DNA from: a virus
Length of the DNA: 48,392 bases
Direction: 5' to 3' (one strand)
IMG/VR virus record: IMGVR_UViG_3300010370_000057
Span: 1 to 48,392 of that record
Positions 46,310 through 48,392 of this stretch are shown one piece after another. Each line of letters opens with the position of its first letter. Positions within the stretch are counted from its first letter, which is position 1. The position numbers were made by a program, and so were the translations under genes. The notes below the pieces were generated by a model, which was not told where the DNA came from, made no database searches, and saw nothing but the letters and a program-made list of their open reading frames with translations.

Positions 46310-48392
46310 ATGCCCGTCAACCTAGAAGTTAAAGGTTCCCTTGCCAAATGTCTGGCAACTGAGAACCTGATTATCGAACACAAAAAAGTTCCGACTGCGA
46401 TGTTCGATGTGGACCGTCGTGTGCTGACTCTCCCTACTTGGGATAAAGCATCTGCAACTGTCTACGACCTTCTGGTGGGACACGAGGTGGGACACGCATT
46501 GTTCACCGATAATATTGACTGGACCGTAGACTATCCTGAAGTTCCTAAAGACTTTGTGAATGTTCTTGAGGATGTTCGTGTTGAACGTCTGATGAAGAAA
46601 AAGTATCCTGGTCTGTCTCGGACTTTCTATAATGGTTATAATGAACTGAACAATGATGACTTCTTTTCAACCAAGGAAGAGAACCTGGATGAACTGACTT
46701 TCATTGACCGAATCAATCTGTATTACAAGATTGGTGCATTTCATAACATTGCGTTCTCTGATGAAGAGAATGAGTTTCTGACTCGTGCAATTCAGACTGA
46801 AACTTTTGATGAAGTTCTGAAACTTGCTCGGGAGATTGTTGACTTTGTTCAATACAAACGTCAAAAGGTAGACAATATGCCCACTCAAGGTGGTGGAGAA
46901 GAAATGTCTGGTCCTGGTGGTGAAGAAGTAGAGGGTCCACAGGGTTCTTCTTCCGAAAATGGAGAGAATCAAGATGGACAGAACCAAAGTAATCTTCAGC
47001 AAGATTCGCAGGGTCAGTCTCAAACTGAAGGTGAATCCTTCGGTGATGATATGAATAAGTCTATGGAGGCACCGAACGGTGGTGGTTTCGGTCAGGAAGC
47101 AAGCAATAAGCACGGTGAAACTAGTCGTGATGAGTTAACCTCTAAGACTTCTCGTTCTTTCGATGAAAAGTCTCAAGATCTTGTGGATAAGTTTGCACAA
47201 GAAACTAACTATGTGGAACTTCCCAAGATGAATCTTGAGACGATGGTAATTCCTAACGACTTTATTCATCGTAAAGCAAAGGAATACTATGAGATGAAGG
47301 GAACTTATGTTGAGGAAACCTTCAAGGTTGCTTGTCAGGAATACAATACCTACAAGAAATCTGCAGAAAAAGAAGTTTCTTATCTGGTAAAAGAGTTTGA
47401 GTGCAAGAAGTCTGCAGACCAGTATGCCCGTTCTAGCATTGCTCGCACGGGTGTTCTGGATACTTCTAAACTCCATACCTATAAGTTCAACGAAGACCTG
47501 TTTAAGAAGGTTTCTGTGGTTCCTGACGGTAAGAATCACGGTCTTATCTTCATTCTTGACTGGTCTGGTTCGATGAGTGAGTTTATTCTGGATGCTTATA
47601 AGCAACTGCTGAATCTCATTTGGTTCTGCCGTAAGGTGAATATTCCTTTCGAAGTGTATGCTTTCACTCTGGACGCACACGCATATATGGAACTGCAACC
47701 TCATCATCCTCCTGTGTATGATAAAGTTCCTGGTGTTCTTGCACCTGAAAACTCTTTCCGTCTTATGAATTTCTTCACTAGCAAAACCAATAATCGTGTT
47801 CTTGAAGAACAACTCAAGAATATCTGGTGTGCTTGCTGGTCTTATCAGAAACGATATGGTGCTGTGCCTCCTCACCTTGACCTTTCGGGTTCTCCTATCG
47901 GTGAAAGTCTGATGGCACTTCATTCTTTGATTCCTGATTTCCAGGCAAAGAATAAACTGCAGAAGGTGAATGTTATCTTCCTGACCGATGGTGAGGGATA
48001 CCAAAATTCTGTGACGGTTGCACGTAAAGGTCGTTATCCCGATTCTCCTGATTACGTTGGTAATACAAAATACCATCGCACTGCTATTCGTGATAGGAAG
48101 ACTGGTCGTGTCTATGCTGCACTGGATTATGATAATTTCCCTCGTTATGCCAAGGTTCTCTTGCAAACTGTGAAAGATAGGTTCCCGACTGTGAATGTGA
48201 TTAACTTCCGCATTACTCCTAGTCGTGATTTTATGAATTGCCATCGTTGGTATGGAACTGGTGCAGAGAACTACGAAAAGGCAAAGGGAGAGTTCCGCAA
48301 GCAAGGTTGTGTTCAATTCCAAGACACTGGATTTGACCAATTCAATGTGATTGCTGCTAACTCTCTCGCACAAGATGAGGACTTTGTTGTTC
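46310..48392 (+). CDS. cobT: CobT-like protein: zincin domain plus VWA domain (3' end outside window)
   Basis: The reading frame is open from the ATG at 46310 to the window end, at least 694 residues. Residues 58-62 are HEVGH, a zinc-protease motif, followed by NVLEDVRVERL, which can give the third ligand as in gluzincins. A long acidic, Gln/Gly-rich linker follows (about 185-260). Residues 417-421 are DWSGS, the metal-binding (MIDAS) motif of VWA domains, with a later LTDGEG. This is the cyanophage protein usually called CobT, partner of the AAA+ protein CobS. Real cobaltochelatase function is doubtful given the protease motif. Higher G+C suggests strong expression. Confidence 0.88.
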   Translation, partial: MPVNLEVKGSLAKCLATENLIIEHKKVPTAMFDVDRRVLTLPTWDKASATVYDLLVGHEVGHALFTDNIDWTVDYPEVPKDFVNVLEDVRVERLMKKKYPGLSRTFYNGYNELNNDDFFSTKEENLDELTFIDRINLYYKIGAFHNIAFSDEENEFLTRAIQTETFDEVLKLAREIVDFVQYKRQKVDNMPTQGGGEEMSGPGGEEVEGPQGSSSENGENQDGQNQSNLQQDSQGQSQTEGESFGDDMNKSMEAPNGGGFGQEASNKHGETSRDELTSKTSRSFDEKSQDLVDKFAQETNYVELPKMNLETMVIPNDFIHRKAKEYYEMKGTYVEETFKVACQEYNTYKKSAEKEVSYLVKEFECKKSADQYARSSIARTGVLDTSKLHTYKFNEDLFKKVSVVPDGKNHGLIFILDWSGSMSEFILDAYKQLLNLIWFCRKVNIPFEVYAFTLDAHAYMELQPHHPPVYDKVPGVLAPENSFRLMNFFTSKTNNRVLEEQLKNIWCACWSYQKRYGAVPPHLDLSGSPIGESLMALHSLIPDFQAKNKLQKVNVIFLTDGEGYQNSVTVARKGRYPDSPDYVGNTKYHRTAIRDRKTGRVYAALDYDNFPRYAKVLLQTVKDRFPTVNVINFRITPSRDFMNCHRWYGTGAENYEKAKGEFRKQGCVQFQDTGFDQFNVIAANSLAQDEDFVV

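Noticed and set aside
46221-46325. 34-codon frame before the CobT-like gene
   Set aside because: It crosses the terminator and the -10 element and overlaps the start of the real gene in another frame.
47135-48373. Long minus-strand open frame (412 codons)
   Set aside because: It is antisense to the clear zincin-VWA gene on the plus strand, rich in Cys, His and Arg without domains, and exists because of codon bias in the real gene.

Overview
The window is part of the genome of a T4-like cyanomyovirus, a contractile-tailed phage of marine Synechococcus or Prochlorococcus. The sequence shows photosystem II genes (psbA, psbD), T4 core genes (gp32, gp33, gp59, gp4, gp48, gp53, gp26, gp27, gp5), cyanophage accessory genes (thyX, phoH-like, a CP12-like protein, 2OG-Fe(II) oxygenases, a CobT-like zincin/VWA protein) and AT-rich, tightly packed genes with ATGA or TAATG junctions. 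No tRNA, CRISPR array or insertion sequence was seen.

Layout. 1-3108: photosynthesis block with the 3' end of psbA, an endonuclease VII-type homing endonuclease, a one-helix peptide, a LOG-like nucleotide hydrolase, an unknown gene and complete psbD, bounded by terminators. 3110-6620: small accessory genes, including two tandem CxxC mini-proteins, a 2OG oxygenase, an HNH endonuclease and a glutaredoxin. 6621-7245: a compact regulatory region with a probable glutamine-riboswitch-type aptamer, its own promoter and three tiny genes. 7276-12309: nucleotide and replication genes: thyX, phoH-like, a PD-(D/E)XK nuclease, gp33, gp59, a DUF1825 gene, gp32 and a secreted Tyr-rich peptide. 12391-16016 (minus strand): baseplate and head completion genes gp53, gp48 and gp4 plus two unknowns, convergent with the gp32 group at a double hairpin terminator. 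16052-36518 (plus strand): tail-tube-like protein, gp26 and a small chaperone-like gene joined by a possible -1 frameshift site, two large tail proteins with cell-wall-degrading domains, gp27, a CP12-like gene, gp5, a separate spike, a second oxygenase and fibre-type proteins. 36598-37275: three small genes. 37335-46105: a 2574-residue fibre with a His-rich collar tip, a second His-rich collar protein and a coiled-coil peptide. 46138-48392: tandem terminator/promoter units and a zincin-VWA (CobT-like) gene cut by the window end.

How it fits together. Host-type promoters (TTGAnn, 17-bp spacer, often TGnTAnnAT) lie in front of early genes and several overlap the preceding terminator. T4-late-like boxes (NATAAATA or CTAAATAA) precede many structural genes, and the window encodes the late coactivator gp33. 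psbA, psbD and the CP12-like gene would keep host light reactions running while restraining carbon fixation. thyX and glutaredoxin support nucleotide synthesis. The most unusual signals are the glutamine-aptamer region with tiny peptides, the gp26 slippery site placed exactly for fusion to the next gene, the pair of tail proteins carrying transglycosylase, M23 and SGNH domains with a shared C-terminal motif, and promoters nested in terminators.
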